From JAANXG01 sp963731035 (lineage in GTDB: Bacteria; Pseudomonadota; Gammaproteobacteria; Arenicellales; JAANXG01), in assembly GCA_963731035.1 (NCBI GenBank), contig CAVSUY010000017.1, forward strand, positions 62,001-126,000: 64,000 nt of DNA, written 5' to 3'. A program made the position numbers and the translations under genes. The notes beneath the pieces are model-generated. The model had not been told where the DNA came from and made no database searches. It saw only the letters and a list, made by a program, of their open reading frames with translations. Below, piece by piece: positions 26,926-35,428 of the stretch (positions within the stretch are counted from its first letter, which is position 1; each line of letters starts with the position of its first letter).

Positions 26926-27268
26926 CGCTTTCAGGCTGCTCGTCGGTTTCCTCGTCCGGGACGATCATCTCGCCGGGCTCCAGGGCCGCGGCAATCTGTG
27001 CGTCCAGGTCATCGGCCGGGGTCTGGACCGGCTCCCCGCCCTCTTCCGAGGTATCTATCTGCAGGGGGGGCTCCTCGTCGAGGATCGACCGCGTGACCAG
27101 ACCCTCGGCTATCTCCCGAAGGGCCAGCACCGTGGGCTTGTCGTTCTCCATTTCCACCAGCGGCTCTGCGCCCAGCGCCAGCTGCCTGGCGCGCCGCGTG
27201 GCCACGAGCACCAGCTGAAAGCGGTTGTCCACGTTGTCCAGACAGTCTTCTACAGTAATTCTCGCCAT
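26891..27268 (-). CDS. rpoZ: RNA polymerase omega subunit with acidic C-terminal extension
   Basis: The 125-residue protein starts MARITVEDCLDNVDNRFQLV and reads VATRRARQLALGAEPLV and NDKPTVLALREIAEG, the omega signature. E. coli omega has 91 residues; here about 35 extra, very acidic residues (EETDEQPESDESRSDTEED) follow. Omega helps assemble RNA polymerase and forms part of a ppGpp site with beta-prime, which fits its overlap with spoT. The acidic tail overlaps the spoT start in another frame. Confidence 0.96.
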   Translation of the reverse strand: MARITVEDCLDNVDNRFQLVLVATRRARQLALGAEPLVEMENDKPTVLALREIAEGLVTRSILDEEPPLQIDTSEEGGEPVQTPADDLDAQIAAALEPGEMIVPDEETDEQPESDESRSDTEEDS

Positions 27269-27330
27269 TGCCTACTCCGCAATAAGGTTGTTGCTCCACA
27301 TTATGCCTTGCCGCGCCGCTGCCAGCCCTA

Positions 27331-27924
27331 TCATTCTGCGGCCCCATCGGTCTGACAGGCGGTCACGGGCGACCGTTCGCCAGACACTATCTCGCACAGC
27401 TCGCGCAGGGCGCGATCGAAATCGTCGTTTTTGACGACGAACTGGTACTCGCCCACATGTTCCATCTCGTCCCGGGCCTGCTCCATCCGCTGCTGGATCA
27501 CTTCCTCGGAATCCTGACCCCGGCTGCGCAGCCGCCGCTCCAGTTCTTCCAGCGACGGAGGAAGGATGAAAATGCTCCGGCAGCCGGGCATCTTGCGCCG
27601 GACGTTGCGCGCCCCCTGCCAGTCTATATCCAGGAGCGCTGTCTTGCCCTGCTCCGTCAGGCTGCGCACCGCGGCCTTGGATGTTCCGTACCAGTTTCCG
27701 AACACCCTGGCGTATTCCAGGAACTCGCCCCGCTCCACCATATCCCGAAATTCCTTTTCCGATACGAAATAATAATCCACGCCGTCGGCTTCTTTGCGGC
27801 GCCGCGGGCGCGTCGTGTGGGAAATCGAGAACGCGGTGTTCGGCAGTGCCTCGTTCAGGCCCCGGGCGAGGGTGGTCTTCCCGGCTCCCGAGGGCGCGGA
27901 GATAATGAACAGGTTGCCCTGCAT
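27331..27924 (-). CDS. gmk: Guanylate kinase
   Basis: The 197-residue protein has the P-loop SAPSGAGKTTLARGL, the GMP-binding region SHTTRPRRRKEADGVDYYFV and the lid region RLRSRGQDSEEVIQQRM. It phosphorylates GMP to GDP and is essential. It heads the gmk-rpoZ-spoT block (62 bp to rpoZ), a widespread gammaproteobacterial order. An ATG at 27924 gives the expected N-terminus MQGNLFIISAPSG. Confidence 0.97.
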   Translation of the reverse strand: MQGNLFIISAPSGAGKTTLARGLNEALPNTAFSISHTTRPRRRKEADGVDYYFVSEKEFRDMVERGEFLEYARVFGNWYGTSKAAVRSLTEQGKTALLDIDWQGARNVRRKMPGCRSIFILPPSLEELERRLRSRGQDSEEVIQQRMEQARDEMEHVGEYQFVVKNDDFDRALRELCEIVSGERSPVTACQTDGAAE

Positions 27925-28048
27925 TATCGCCGCGGGCCGCAGGTCGGAAGCGGCGTTCCCTGGGCCTGGTTGAGAGCCCTCTCGCGGGCGGGTCCCGGCA
28001 CCATACCTCCTCGATTGTAGTGAAAACGCATTGTGCAGTCACCCGGTT

Positions 28049-28915
28049 TCATTCGATATTCTGTATCTGTTCGCGCATCTGCTCGATGAGAACCTTCAGG
28101 TCCAACGAGGCTTGTGTCAGGTCCACGTCAAAGGCCTTGGAGCCCAGCGTATTGGCCTCGCGGTTCAGCTCCTGCATCAGGAAATCCAGGCGACGGCCGA
28201 TGGCCCCCTGGGCGCCGAGGACATCACGCACCTCGTCGAGGTGGATATGGAGCCGGTCGATCTCCTCCGCGACGTCGGATTTCTGCACGTATATCACGAG
28301 CTCCTGCTCGAGGCGCTCCGCATCCACCTTCACCCCGGTCTCCGCTATCCTGTCGGTCACCCGTTGCCGGAAGGACCGGGTCAGGTCCGGTATACGCGCC
28401 TTCAGACTCTCCGCCAGCGCGATGGCCTCGTCCAGCCGGTCACTGATCGCCGCCTTGAGGCGATCGCCTTCGCGCACCCGGTCGGTTTCGATCCTGTCCA
28501 GTGCGCGGCGCACGAGATCCATGGCCGTGCCGGCCACCAGGTCGGCATCCACGGCGCGGGTCTGGATCACGCCCGGCCAGCGCAGAACGTCCGACGCCGA
28601 CAAGGGAGACAGGTGGGGGAACTGCTCCTGTATCTCGCGGCCCAGCGCCGCCATCCTGGAGAGCAGGTCCCGGTCCACGGTGAAATCACCGTCGGTTGTC
28701 TCGTGGACCTGCAGTCTCAGGTAGCAGTCGATCCGGCCCCGGCGAATGCGTTGGGACACGGCTTCCCGTATCTGCGGCTCGAGGCGGCGCAGTTCCTCGG
28801 ACAGCCTTGGATTGATTTCCAGGTGCCGGTGGTTGACGGAGCGCAGCTCGCAGGTGATGGCCCCCCACTCAGTGGAGCTGGTTTCGCGCGCAAAGGCGGT
28901 CATGCTGTTCGCCAT
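28049..28915 (-). CDS. yicC: YicC family endoribonuclease
   Basis: The 288-residue protein opens with MANSMTAFARE, equivalent to the MIRSMTAYA start known from E. coli, and contains ELRSVNHRHLEINPRL and, at the end, RRLDFLMQELNREANTLGSK and VDLKVLIEQMREQIQNIE-like segments that define the family. E. coli YicC is a toroidal endoribonuclease reported to act on sRNAs such as RyhB. It precedes gmk by 124 bp on the same strand, as is common. Confidence 0.95.
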   Translation of the reverse strand: MANSMTAFARETSSTEWGAITCELRSVNHRHLEINPRLSEELRRLEPQIREAVSQRIRRGRIDCYLRLQVHETTDGDFTVDRDLLSRMAALGREIQEQFPHLSPLSASDVLRWPGVIQTRAVDADLVAGTAMDLVRRALDRIETDRVREGDRLKAAISDRLDEAIALAESLKARIPDLTRSFRQRVTDRIAETGVKVDAERLEQELVIYVQKSDVAEEIDRLHIHLDEVRDVLGAQGAIGRRLDFLMQELNREANTLGSKAFDVDLTQASLDLKVLIEQMREQIQNIE

Positions 28916-29105
28916 CTGTTGTCTCGCACCTTGGAATCGTTGGGAGCCTGCCGCCGTTGGGGGTGGCTTGAATTAGTCTGGTATTAGATTAAGCTAAACG
29001 GTAGCCGTATCAGTTGAACAGGTCTTGCTGGTACGAAACGCGTAATTTCCCCGTCCCGCGGCGTGTCGAGCACCTTGCCCTCGCCGCCGATTTGAGTCAA
29101 TACCA

Positions 29106-30017
29106 ATGCCGGATCTTAATCAGTCATTGAAGCGCGGATATCTGATCGAAGGGTACCGCGTCGAGAAAGTAATAGGCGGGGGCGGCTTCAGCTTCGTTTA
29201 TCTGGCGTATCGTATCAAAACCCAGTCCAAGGTGGTTATAAAGGAGTACTTCCCGCACGAACTCGTGGTCCGCATACCCGGAGGGCGAATTCGACCGAAA
29301 TCCGAAGCCGCCAGGAACCACTTTCAACTGGGGATGAAGCGTTTCTTCAGCGAGGGCATGGCGCTGGCCAAGCTGAAGCATCCGAACATCATCAACGTCT
29401 CCAATTTCTTCCGGGCCAACGACACGGTGTTCATGGTGATGGACTTCGAGGAAGGCCGGGACCTTCGTTTCTTCATCAAGAAATACCGGGGCAAGCTCAG
29501 CGAGCGTTTCATGCTGACGGTTTTCCCGCCGATCATGAGCGGCTTGAAAACGTTGCACGACAATAACTTCCTGCACCTCGATATCAAGCCAGCGAACATC
29601 CTGCTGCGCGCCAGCGGCGATCCCCTGCTGCTGGATTTCGGTGCGGTGCAGCAGGTGGAGCCCGGCTCTTCATATCATGGTGTCCAAACCCTGACTCATG
29701 GCTACGCCGCGCCGGAGCAGTACTCGGAAAGCAACATGGGACCGTGGTGCGATATCTACTCCCTGGGAATGACCATGCGGATATGCATAACCGGGAAGAG
29801 TCCTCCTTCGTCGCCGGAGAGGCTGGAAAAGGAAACCTTGCAGCCCGTGACCCGTATACTATCCCGCAAGTACAGCCGCAGCCTTCTCGAGGCGATAGAC
29901 TGGGCCACGCAGCTTGACCACGAACGCAGGCCCCAGAACATCGATGAAATGCTCCAGGCGATGACCGACAACAAGAGGTTGGCGGCGGAAACCCCCGCCG
30001 AAGGGTGGTTCCGGTAG
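29106..30017 (+). CDS. Eukaryotic-type serine/threonine protein kinase (soluble)
   Basis: The 303-residue protein is almost entirely kinase domain. The glycine loop is IGGGGFSFVYLAY (about 20-32), the ATP lysine is in KVVIKEYFP, the catalytic loop is HLDIKPANIL, the magnesium motif is DFGAV and the activation segment ends in APEQYSE. The residue before the catalytic Asp is leucine instead of the usual arginine, so it may not need activation-loop phosphorylation. No transmembrane or PASTA region exists. It overlaps the PP2C gene by one base, giving a kinase-phosphatase pair divergent from yicC and upstream of rph. Confidence 0.94.
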   Translation: MPDLNQSLKRGYLIEGYRVEKVIGGGGFSFVYLAYRIKTQSKVVIKEYFPHELVVRIPGGRIRPKSEAARNHFQLGMKRFFSEGMALAKLKHPNIINVSNFFRANDTVFMVMDFEEGRDLRFFIKKYRGKLSERFMLTVFPPIMSGLKTLHDNNFLHLDIKPANILLRASGDPLLLDFGAVQQVEPGSSYHGVQTLTHGYAAPEQYSESNMGPWCDIYSLGMTMRICITGKSPPSSPERLEKETLQPVTRILSRKYSRSLLEAIDWATQLDHERRPQNIDEMLQAMTDNKRLAAETPAEGWFR

Positions 30018-30967
30018 TGAGATACCGCATTGCCCATCACACCCTGCTGGGTGGACGCTCCGCGAACGAGGATCGCGTCGCGTACGCCGAGAAAGATGAT
30101 GCCGTGCTGATGGTGGTTGCCGACGGCCTGGGTGGATACGTGGCAGGGGAGATGGCGGCGCAGACGGTAGCCGACACCCTGGTGGGTTCGTTCGAAAAGG
30201 TACGCACGCCGGTCATACAGGATCCCGCGGCGTTTCTCGTCCTGTCGATATCGCTCGCGCACTCGCGCATCAACCGCAAGGCAAAGCAGCAGGGGATAAC
30301 CGTCAGCTATCCGCGAACCACGTGCGTCGCATGCCTGATACAGAACGGTTATGCCTACTGGGCCCATGTCGGCGACAGCCGTCTCTACCACTTTCGCGGC
30401 GATCGCTTCCTGACCCGCACCGTGGATCACTCAACGACGGACCCCATGTACCAGGAAGGCATTCTCGACGAAAGGGAATCCATGCAGGAGGCCAGCCATC
30501 TGATTCGCTGCATCGGTGGACCGAAGCGCCCCCTTGTTACTCTGGGTGCCGAGACCAGGTTGGAGAAGGGGGACGTGCTGTTGTTGTGCTCCGACGGCGT
30601 CTGGCGGGCATTCACCGACCGGGAAATGGAAAAGGTCCTGAACAGCCGGCGTCTGGAAGACAGCATAGAGCGCATGATGGCCAGGTCGGCCCGCACTTTC
30701 CGCAAGGATTGCGACAATATGACCGCAGTGGCCCTGTGCTGGAATGACCCTCCGTCCGTCACCCCCCCGTTGCTTGCCTTGTCCATCCCCGAGTTGGATC
30801 AGGATGCGTTGTGGCGAAACGCCAAGCAACGATCGGCGGCCAAGCGCGGCGGGTCGGAGGGAGAGGGGGCAGCGCCCCAGACCACCGGAATGCGCGATAC
30901 GGCGGACATAGAAGCCACCATCGCTGAGATAGAATCCTTCGTCGACGACCTGGAGCAGTTCCTGTAG
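30017..30967 (+). CDS. PP2C-type serine/threonine protein phosphatase
   Basis: The GTG at 30017 overlaps the kinase stop (TAGTG) and yields 316 residues; a GTG at 30005 is an alternative. PP2C motifs are present: GGRSANEDRVAY, VVADGLGGYVAGEMAAQ, WAHVGDSRLYHFRG, LCSDGVWRAF and DNMTAVAL, with the metal-binding aspartates. The last 70 residues are a hydrophilic tail of low complexity. It should dephosphorylate the partner kinase and its substrates. The pairing without a membrane sensor suggests a cytosolic signal. Confidence 0.95.
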   Translation: MRYRIAHHTLLGGRSANEDRVAYAEKDDAVLMVVADGLGGYVAGEMAAQTVADTLVGSFEKVRTPVIQDPAAFLVLSISLAHSRINRKAKQQGITVSYPRTTCVACLIQNGYAYWAHVGDSRLYHFRGDRFLTRTVDHSTTDPMYQEGILDERESMQEASHLIRCIGGPKRPLVTLGAETRLEKGDVLLLCSDGVWRAFTDREMEKVLNSRRLEDSIERMMARSARTFRKDCDNMTAVALCWNDPPSVTPPLLALSIPELDQDALWRNAKQRSAAKRGGSEGEGAAPQTTGMRDTADIEATIAEIESFVDDLEQFL

Positions 30968-31333
30968 GCCCGCATTCCCCGCTGGCGACCGCGATAGGCA
31001 TCGCCCATCCATTTGTCGGGATTCGTCGCTTCCGGCCTTCCTTCTTCTCCGGCGAATACTGACAGATCTGTGTATGTCGGAAGCCCGATCCTCTACGCGA
31101 TACGGGCCGGCATTCCATGCCGAGAGCCCATGCGTGCCTGCCGAAATCCCAGTCCTCGCGGCGCAGGACACGGCGTTCCGACGTTCGGTGAGGCATCGGG
31201 ATGGAATCATGCGCGTCTTTCTTTCATAATCCGTGCCCCCCGCGCCTGCCGGAATTGTCGACGTGTTCCGGGCGGCAACTGCGGGCGCGTCACGTATCCC
31301 GCAACAGATCAAGGAACCATCGAGGATTTTCCT
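30968..31333. other. Intergenic region between PP2C gene and rph
   Basis: The 366 bases hold a 10-bp perfect palindrome ACAGATCTGT (about 31064-31073) and presumably the rph promoter. The rph frame stays open upstream to 31013, but that extension has no RNase PH homology or ribosome site and is not coding. Confidence 0.4.
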
Positions 31334-32053
31334 ATGACAAGACCGAGCGGACGGGCTCCGGATGAGCTTCGGACCATAGAAATCATCCGCAACTACACCA
31401 AGCATGCGGAAGGGTCCGTGCTGGTCAAGTTCGGAGATACGCATGTTCTGTGCACCGCCAGCACGGAAGACCGGGTACCTCCTTTCCTCCGCAACAGCAA
31501 CCGGGGGTGGGTGACCGCCGAATACGGCATGCTGCCGCGGTCGACCGGCAGCCGGATGGCCAGGGAAGCCGCCAGGGGCCGACAGGGCGGGCGCACCATG
31601 GAGATCCAGCGCCTTATCGGCCGCTCCCTGCGGGCGGTGATGGACCTGAAGAAGCTCGGCGAGCGCACCCTCACTATAGACTGCGACGTGCTCCAGGCGG
31701 ACGGCGGTACGCGCACGGCATCCATCACCGGTGGTTACGTGGCGATGGCGGACGCAGTCTCCTGGCTGATGGAGAAGCGAGTGATCAAGAGCAACCCGCT
31801 GACCGGGCGGGTGGCCTCGGTCTCCGCGGGTATCTACGAGGACGCGGCGGTCCTGGATCTCGACTACGAGGAAGATAGCCGCGCGGAGACGGACATGAAC
31901 TTCGTCATGAACGAGCAGGGTGATTTCATAGAGGTGCAAGGCACTGCCGAGGGCAAGGCGTTCACCCGCGATCAGATGCTGCAGATGGTGAATCTTGCCG
32001 GCACAGGTGTAGAGCAACTGATCCGCATCCAGTCCGAGGTGCTCGCCGCGTGA
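31334..32053 (+). CDS. rph: Ribonuclease PH
   Basis: Starting at the ATG at 31334 (MTRPSGRAPDELR) the protein has 239 residues, the family length. Conserved parts include GSVLVKFGDTHVLCTAS, RGWVTAEYGMLPRST, GRTMEIQRLIGRSLRAV, DCDVLQADGGTRTASI and MNFVMNEQGDFIEVQGTAEG. RNase PH is a hexameric phosphorolytic exonuclease that trims tRNA 3' ends. Its stop overlaps the GTG of rdgB. Confidence 0.97.
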   Translation: MTRPSGRAPDELRTIEIIRNYTKHAEGSVLVKFGDTHVLCTASTEDRVPPFLRNSNRGWVTAEYGMLPRSTGSRMAREAARGRQGGRTMEIQRLIGRSLRAVMDLKKLGERTLTIDCDVLQADGGTRTASITGGYVAMADAVSWLMEKRVIKSNPLTGRVASVSAGIYEDAAVLDLDYEEDSRAETDMNFVMNEQGDFIEVQGTAEGKAFTRDQMLQMVNLAGTGVEQLIRIQSEVLAA

Positions 32054-32670
32054 CTGGACGCGTCGACCTGCTCGTTCTTGCTTCGTCCAATCCGGGCAAG
32101 CTGGCGGAGATGGACGCGATTCTGGCGTCCACCGGTCTGCGGATCCGGCCCCAGAATGAGCTCGATGTCAGCGGGGCCAACGAGACCGGGCTGACGTTCG
32201 TGGAGAACGCACTCATCAAGGCGCGCCATGCGTCGCGCGCGACGGGGCTGCCGGCGCTGGCCGACGACTCCGGGCTGTGCGTGGATGTACTGGAGGGGGA
32301 GCCGGGCGTGCACTCCGCGCGATATGCAGGTTCCGATGCGGATGACGCCGCGAACGTCACAAAGCTGCTGGCGGCGCTCTCCGGTGTGCCGCGAAGCCAG
32401 CGGTCGGCCCGCTTTCAGTGTGTCATCGCGCTGATGCGCCACGACCGCGACCCCATGCCGATCATCTGCCAGGGAACCTGGGAAGGGTGGGTCCAAATCG
32501 AGGCTACCGGCGGCAACGGCTTCGGTTACGACCCGGTGTTTCACGTGCCGACCCACGGCTGCAGCGCTGCCGAACTGGACAGTGACACCAAGAATCGGAT
32601 CAGCCACAGGGGGCAGGCTCTCGCCGCCCTGAGGGCGCGATTGTCGACGGATAAGGAGCTCTCGCCATGA
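32050..32670 (+). CDS. rdgB: dITP/XTP pyrophosphatase (RdgB/HAM1)
   Basis: The GTG at 32050 lies in a GTGA overlap with rph. The 206-residue protein contains LASSNPGKLAEMDAIL, ENALIKARHASRATGLPALADDSGL, VHSARYAG and GGNGFGYDPVF, and ends with SHRGQALAAL, all characteristic. It removes dITP, dXTP and ITP, preventing their incorporation into DNA. The rph-rdgB order is typical, but the usual next gene hemW is 30 kb away here. Confidence 0.97.
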   Translation: MTGRVDLLVLASSNPGKLAEMDAILASTGLRIRPQNELDVSGANETGLTFVENALIKARHASRATGLPALADDSGLCVDVLEGEPGVHSARYAGSDADDAANVTKLLAALSGVPRSQRSARFQCVIALMRHDRDPMPIICQGTWEGWVQIEATGGNGFGYDPVFHVPTHGCSAAELDSDTKNRISHRGQALAALRARLSTDKELSP

Positions 32671-32679
32671 TTCCAGCCG

Positions 32680-32816
32680 ATCGCGGCTGCACTGGGATCG
32701 TTCCAGACGATCCCAGCATTTCCTCCGTCCATGGAGGTCCAAGCCGCTCCTACAATCCAAGGATCACCGACTTGCCGAACCACGGATTGTAGGAGCGACT
32801 GCAGTCGCGATGCTCC
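32680..32816. repeat. Second BIME-like REP cluster
   Basis: An inverted REP (GCCGCTCCTAC, 32743-32753) and a direct one (GTAGGAGCGACTGCAGTCGC from 32789) lie downstream of rdgB. Upstream of them is a 9-bp stem TGGGATCGT/ACGATCCCA (32687-32714 region) and CCGTCCATGGAGGTC, the same spacer text as in the cluster near 20.2 kb. Confidence 0.8.
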
Positions 32817-32890
32817 GTGCGATGTTCACCGTCGCAATACGACGATTCAACCGTTAGTATCTTGACGAATAGTCCAACCAGTACCAGCCG

Positions 32891-33673
32891 ATGACGTTGA
32901 AACTCGACAAACTGAAGGGATTTTCCGGGCGCCCCGGTCCCCTGCTGCTGGCCATTGCCGACGGTGTCGGCATCGCTCCGGACGGACCCGCCAACGCCGT
33001 AGCCGCCGCCAGGACACCGACCCTGGACCGTCTGTTGGCTTCGCCTCTGCAGACAAGGCTCAAGGCCCACGGCACCGGCGTCGGGCTGCCGAGCGACGAT
33101 GACATGGGCAACAGCGAGGTGGGACACAACGCGCTCGGGGCGGGACGGGTCTTCGCCCAGGGCGCCAAGCTCGTCAACCAGGCCCTTGAAAGCGGGGAGC
33201 TGTTCCGGGGTGAATTGTGGAATCGCATCGTCGATGTCGGCAAGAACGGCGCGACTGTCCACTTCCTGGGCCTGCTCTCCGACGGCAACGTGCATTCCCA
33301 CATCGATCACCTGTTCAGCCTGGTCAAGGAATGCGCCAGGCAGAAGGTGGGCCGCGTCCGGCTTCACGTATTGCTGGACGGTCGGGACGTTGCGGCGCGC
33401 TCGGCGCTGACTTACATAGAAAAGACCGAGGCGCTGCTGACGTCCCTGAACGAGAAATACGGCGTCGACTACCGCATCGCGTCGGGCGGGGGACGGATGC
33501 GCATCACCATGGACCGCTACAACGCCGACTGGGAAATGGTGAAACGCGGCTACGACTGCCACGTCCATGGCATCGGCCGCGTCTTTCACAGTGCCGAAAG
33601 CGCCGTGCAGACCCTTTACACCGAAGACGACGAGTACCAACGACCAGAATCTCGAACCCTTCGTGATCACTGA
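32891..33673 (+). pseudogene. gpmI: 2,3-bisphosphoglycerate-independent phosphoglycerate mutase, 5' part (frame-disrupted)
   Basis: The frame from the ATG at 32891 encodes the N-terminal half: LLAIADGVGIAP (first metal-binding Asp), DDDMGNSEVGHNALG (catalytic serine), LHVLLDGRDV and SGGGRMRITMDRYNADW. Homology holds to about 33637 (TEDDEY); the frame then runs into 12 unrelated codons and a TGA at 33671-33673. The remainder of the enzyme continues in the next frame. One extra base or two missing bases near 33638 explains the break. If real, glycolysis depends on another mutase not seen here; if an assembly indel, the gene is intact. Confidence 0.88.
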
Positions 33674-34520
33674 GAACAGCGAGCCGGTGGGGCGGATCTC
33701 GGACGGCGACGCGGTGGTGCTTTTCAACTTCCGCGGCGACCGAGCCATAGAGATTTCGCGTGCTTTCGAGGAGGATGACTTCGACGAATTCGACCGTGGC
33801 GCGCGTCCTCATGTCCTGTTCGCGGGTATGCTGGAATACGACGGCGACCTCGAGGTGCCGAAGAACTACCTGGTGGCGCCGCCGGTCATCGAGCACACGA
33901 TCAGCCAGTACCTGTGCGCCGAGGGAGTTCGTTCGTTTGCCATCAGCGAGACCCAGAAGTACGGCCATGTCACATATTTCTGGAACGGCAACCGCTCCGG
34001 CTACATCGACAAGAACCTGGAAACCTACGTCGAGATACCCTCGGACAGGATTCCCTTTGACCAGACCCCGGCGATGAAAGCGGTGGAGATCACCGACAAG
34101 ACCATCGAGCTGCTGAAGTCGGGCGACTACCGCTTCGGCCGTCTCAATTTCGCCAACGGTGACATGGTGGGCCACACCGGCAACTTCGAGGCCACGGTGT
34201 CGGCCATGGAAACCGTCGACCAGTGCCTGGGCCGGCTGGTGGAAGCGGTGGAAGAGACGGGCGGCATACTCGTATTCACCGCCGACCACGGCAATGCCGA
34301 GGAGATGTTCAGCGAGAAAGGCGGGGAGCGCGAGGTCAAGACCTCGCATACCTTGAACCCGGTCCCGTTCGTCATCCACGATCCGGGCTACCGGAAGGAG
34401 TATGTGATGGCGGAGGTCGAGGAGCCCGGCCTCACCAATGTCGCCGCCACCTTGTTGAACCTGCTCGGCTACCGCGCGCCGGAAGACTACCGGCCATCCC
34501 TGATCGAAGTGCACGAATGA
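33639..34520 (+). pseudogene. gpmI: 2,3-bisphosphoglycerate-independent phosphoglycerate mutase, 3' part (frame-disrupted)
   Basis: From AAC at 33639 the second frame resumes the enzyme without a gap (NDQNLEPFVITENSEPVGRI) and carries the remaining catalytic residues: LFNFRGDRAIEIS, GDMVGHTGNFEA and VFTADHGNAEEM. It ends with the family-like C-terminus and overlaps the Nudix start by ATGA. An open frame extends upstream to 33567 only by chance. The two halves together span about 543 residues, a full-length enzyme. Confidence 0.88.
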
Positions 34521-35038
34521 TCCGCCGCATTTACGACGGCCGCCTGATTCACCTGAACCAGGAAACCGTGACACTGCCCGGCGGCAGGGAGGTGGAGCTG
34601 GATATCGTGCATCACCCCGGGGGTGCCGTGATTACGGCGCTGAATGACAAGAAGGACGTTTGCCTCCTGCGCCAGTTCCGGCACGCCGCCGGCGGTGTGA
34701 TCTGGGAGCTGCCCGCGGGCTGTATCGATCCCGAGGACGAGTCGCCATTGGATACGGCACGCCGCGAGCTGCAGGAGGAGGCCGGCCTGGTCGCCACCGA
34801 CTGGCAGGACCTCGGTTCCATCTATACCTCTCCCGGGTTCTGCGACGAGGTCCTCCACCTCTTTCTGGCTCGTGACCTTGACCATACCACCACCGATCAC
34901 GAAGAAGACGAGCTCATTGAAGTCCACTGGCTTCACTTCGAAGAGGCAGTGCGAATGGTGATGAACAACGAGATCCGTGACGCCAAGACCGTGGCCGGTC
35001 TGCTCAAGACCAGGGAAATACTTTCGGAGCCCGAGTAA
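34517..35038 (+). CDS. Nudix hydrolase, ADP-ribose pyrophosphatase type
   Basis: The ATG at 34517 overlaps the gpmI stop, giving 173 residues. The Nudix box is GCIDPEDESP then ARRELQEEAGL, and GVIWELPAG before it plus the proline about 15 residues after the box (IYTSPGFCDE) fit the ADP-ribose pyrophosphatase subgroup (NudF-like). It would cleave ADP-ribose or related NDP-sugars. It is probably co-translated with gpmI. Confidence 0.9.
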   Translation: MIRRIYDGRLIHLNQETVTLPGGREVELDIVHHPGGAVITALNDKKDVCLLRQFRHAAGGVIWELPAGCIDPEDESPLDTARRELQEEAGLVATDWQDLGSIYTSPGFCDEVLHLFLARDLDHTTTDHEEDELIEVHWLHFEEAVRMVMNNEIRDAKTVAGLLKTREILSEPE

Positions 35039-35428
35039 GAAACCCGGAACCCACGACGTACAAGATCTCTTTCCGGCCCGCCCCGGACCATGCCTTCCAT
35101 GGTCTATTCCACTGCCCTTGGTTTCGGATCGGGGAGTAGCGAGTATTGGGGGGTGCCGGGCATGAACCGGGGAGGGGTTTCAGCGTGACGGCGAAGGCCT
35201 CCCCCCGACCCGTATGCTTCTCCGTGGTCCTGTCAACTATCGACCAAGCATCAATGCGGCACCACTCCACATGCCTCCTGCCCTCACCCTGTCCCTCTCC
35301 CTCTCCCTCAGGGAGAGGGGACCCTTCGGTTACAGCCGGTCGGCTCCGGCTTTTGGGTCCACGCTGCCTCCTCCACCGGACGAGTCGTCCCGCAAGCGGA
35401 GGGCGACCCTTCGTTTTAGGGATCCTGC
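35039..35428. other. Intergenic region with a CCCTCTCCC/GGGAGAGGG hairpin repeat
   Basis: The 390 bases between convergent genes hold a perfect 9-bp stem at 35299-35319 (CCCTCTCCC, loop TCA, GGGAGAGGG), preceded by extra CCCTCTCC units. Such CTCTCCC-type interspersed hairpins are common in high-GC proteobacteria and often sit between convergent genes, where they can stop transcription. No gene is supported. Confidence 0.55.

Noticed and set aside
31013..31333. Upstream extension of the rph frame
   Set aside because: RNase PH homology begins exactly at the ATG at 31334; the extension is intergenic.
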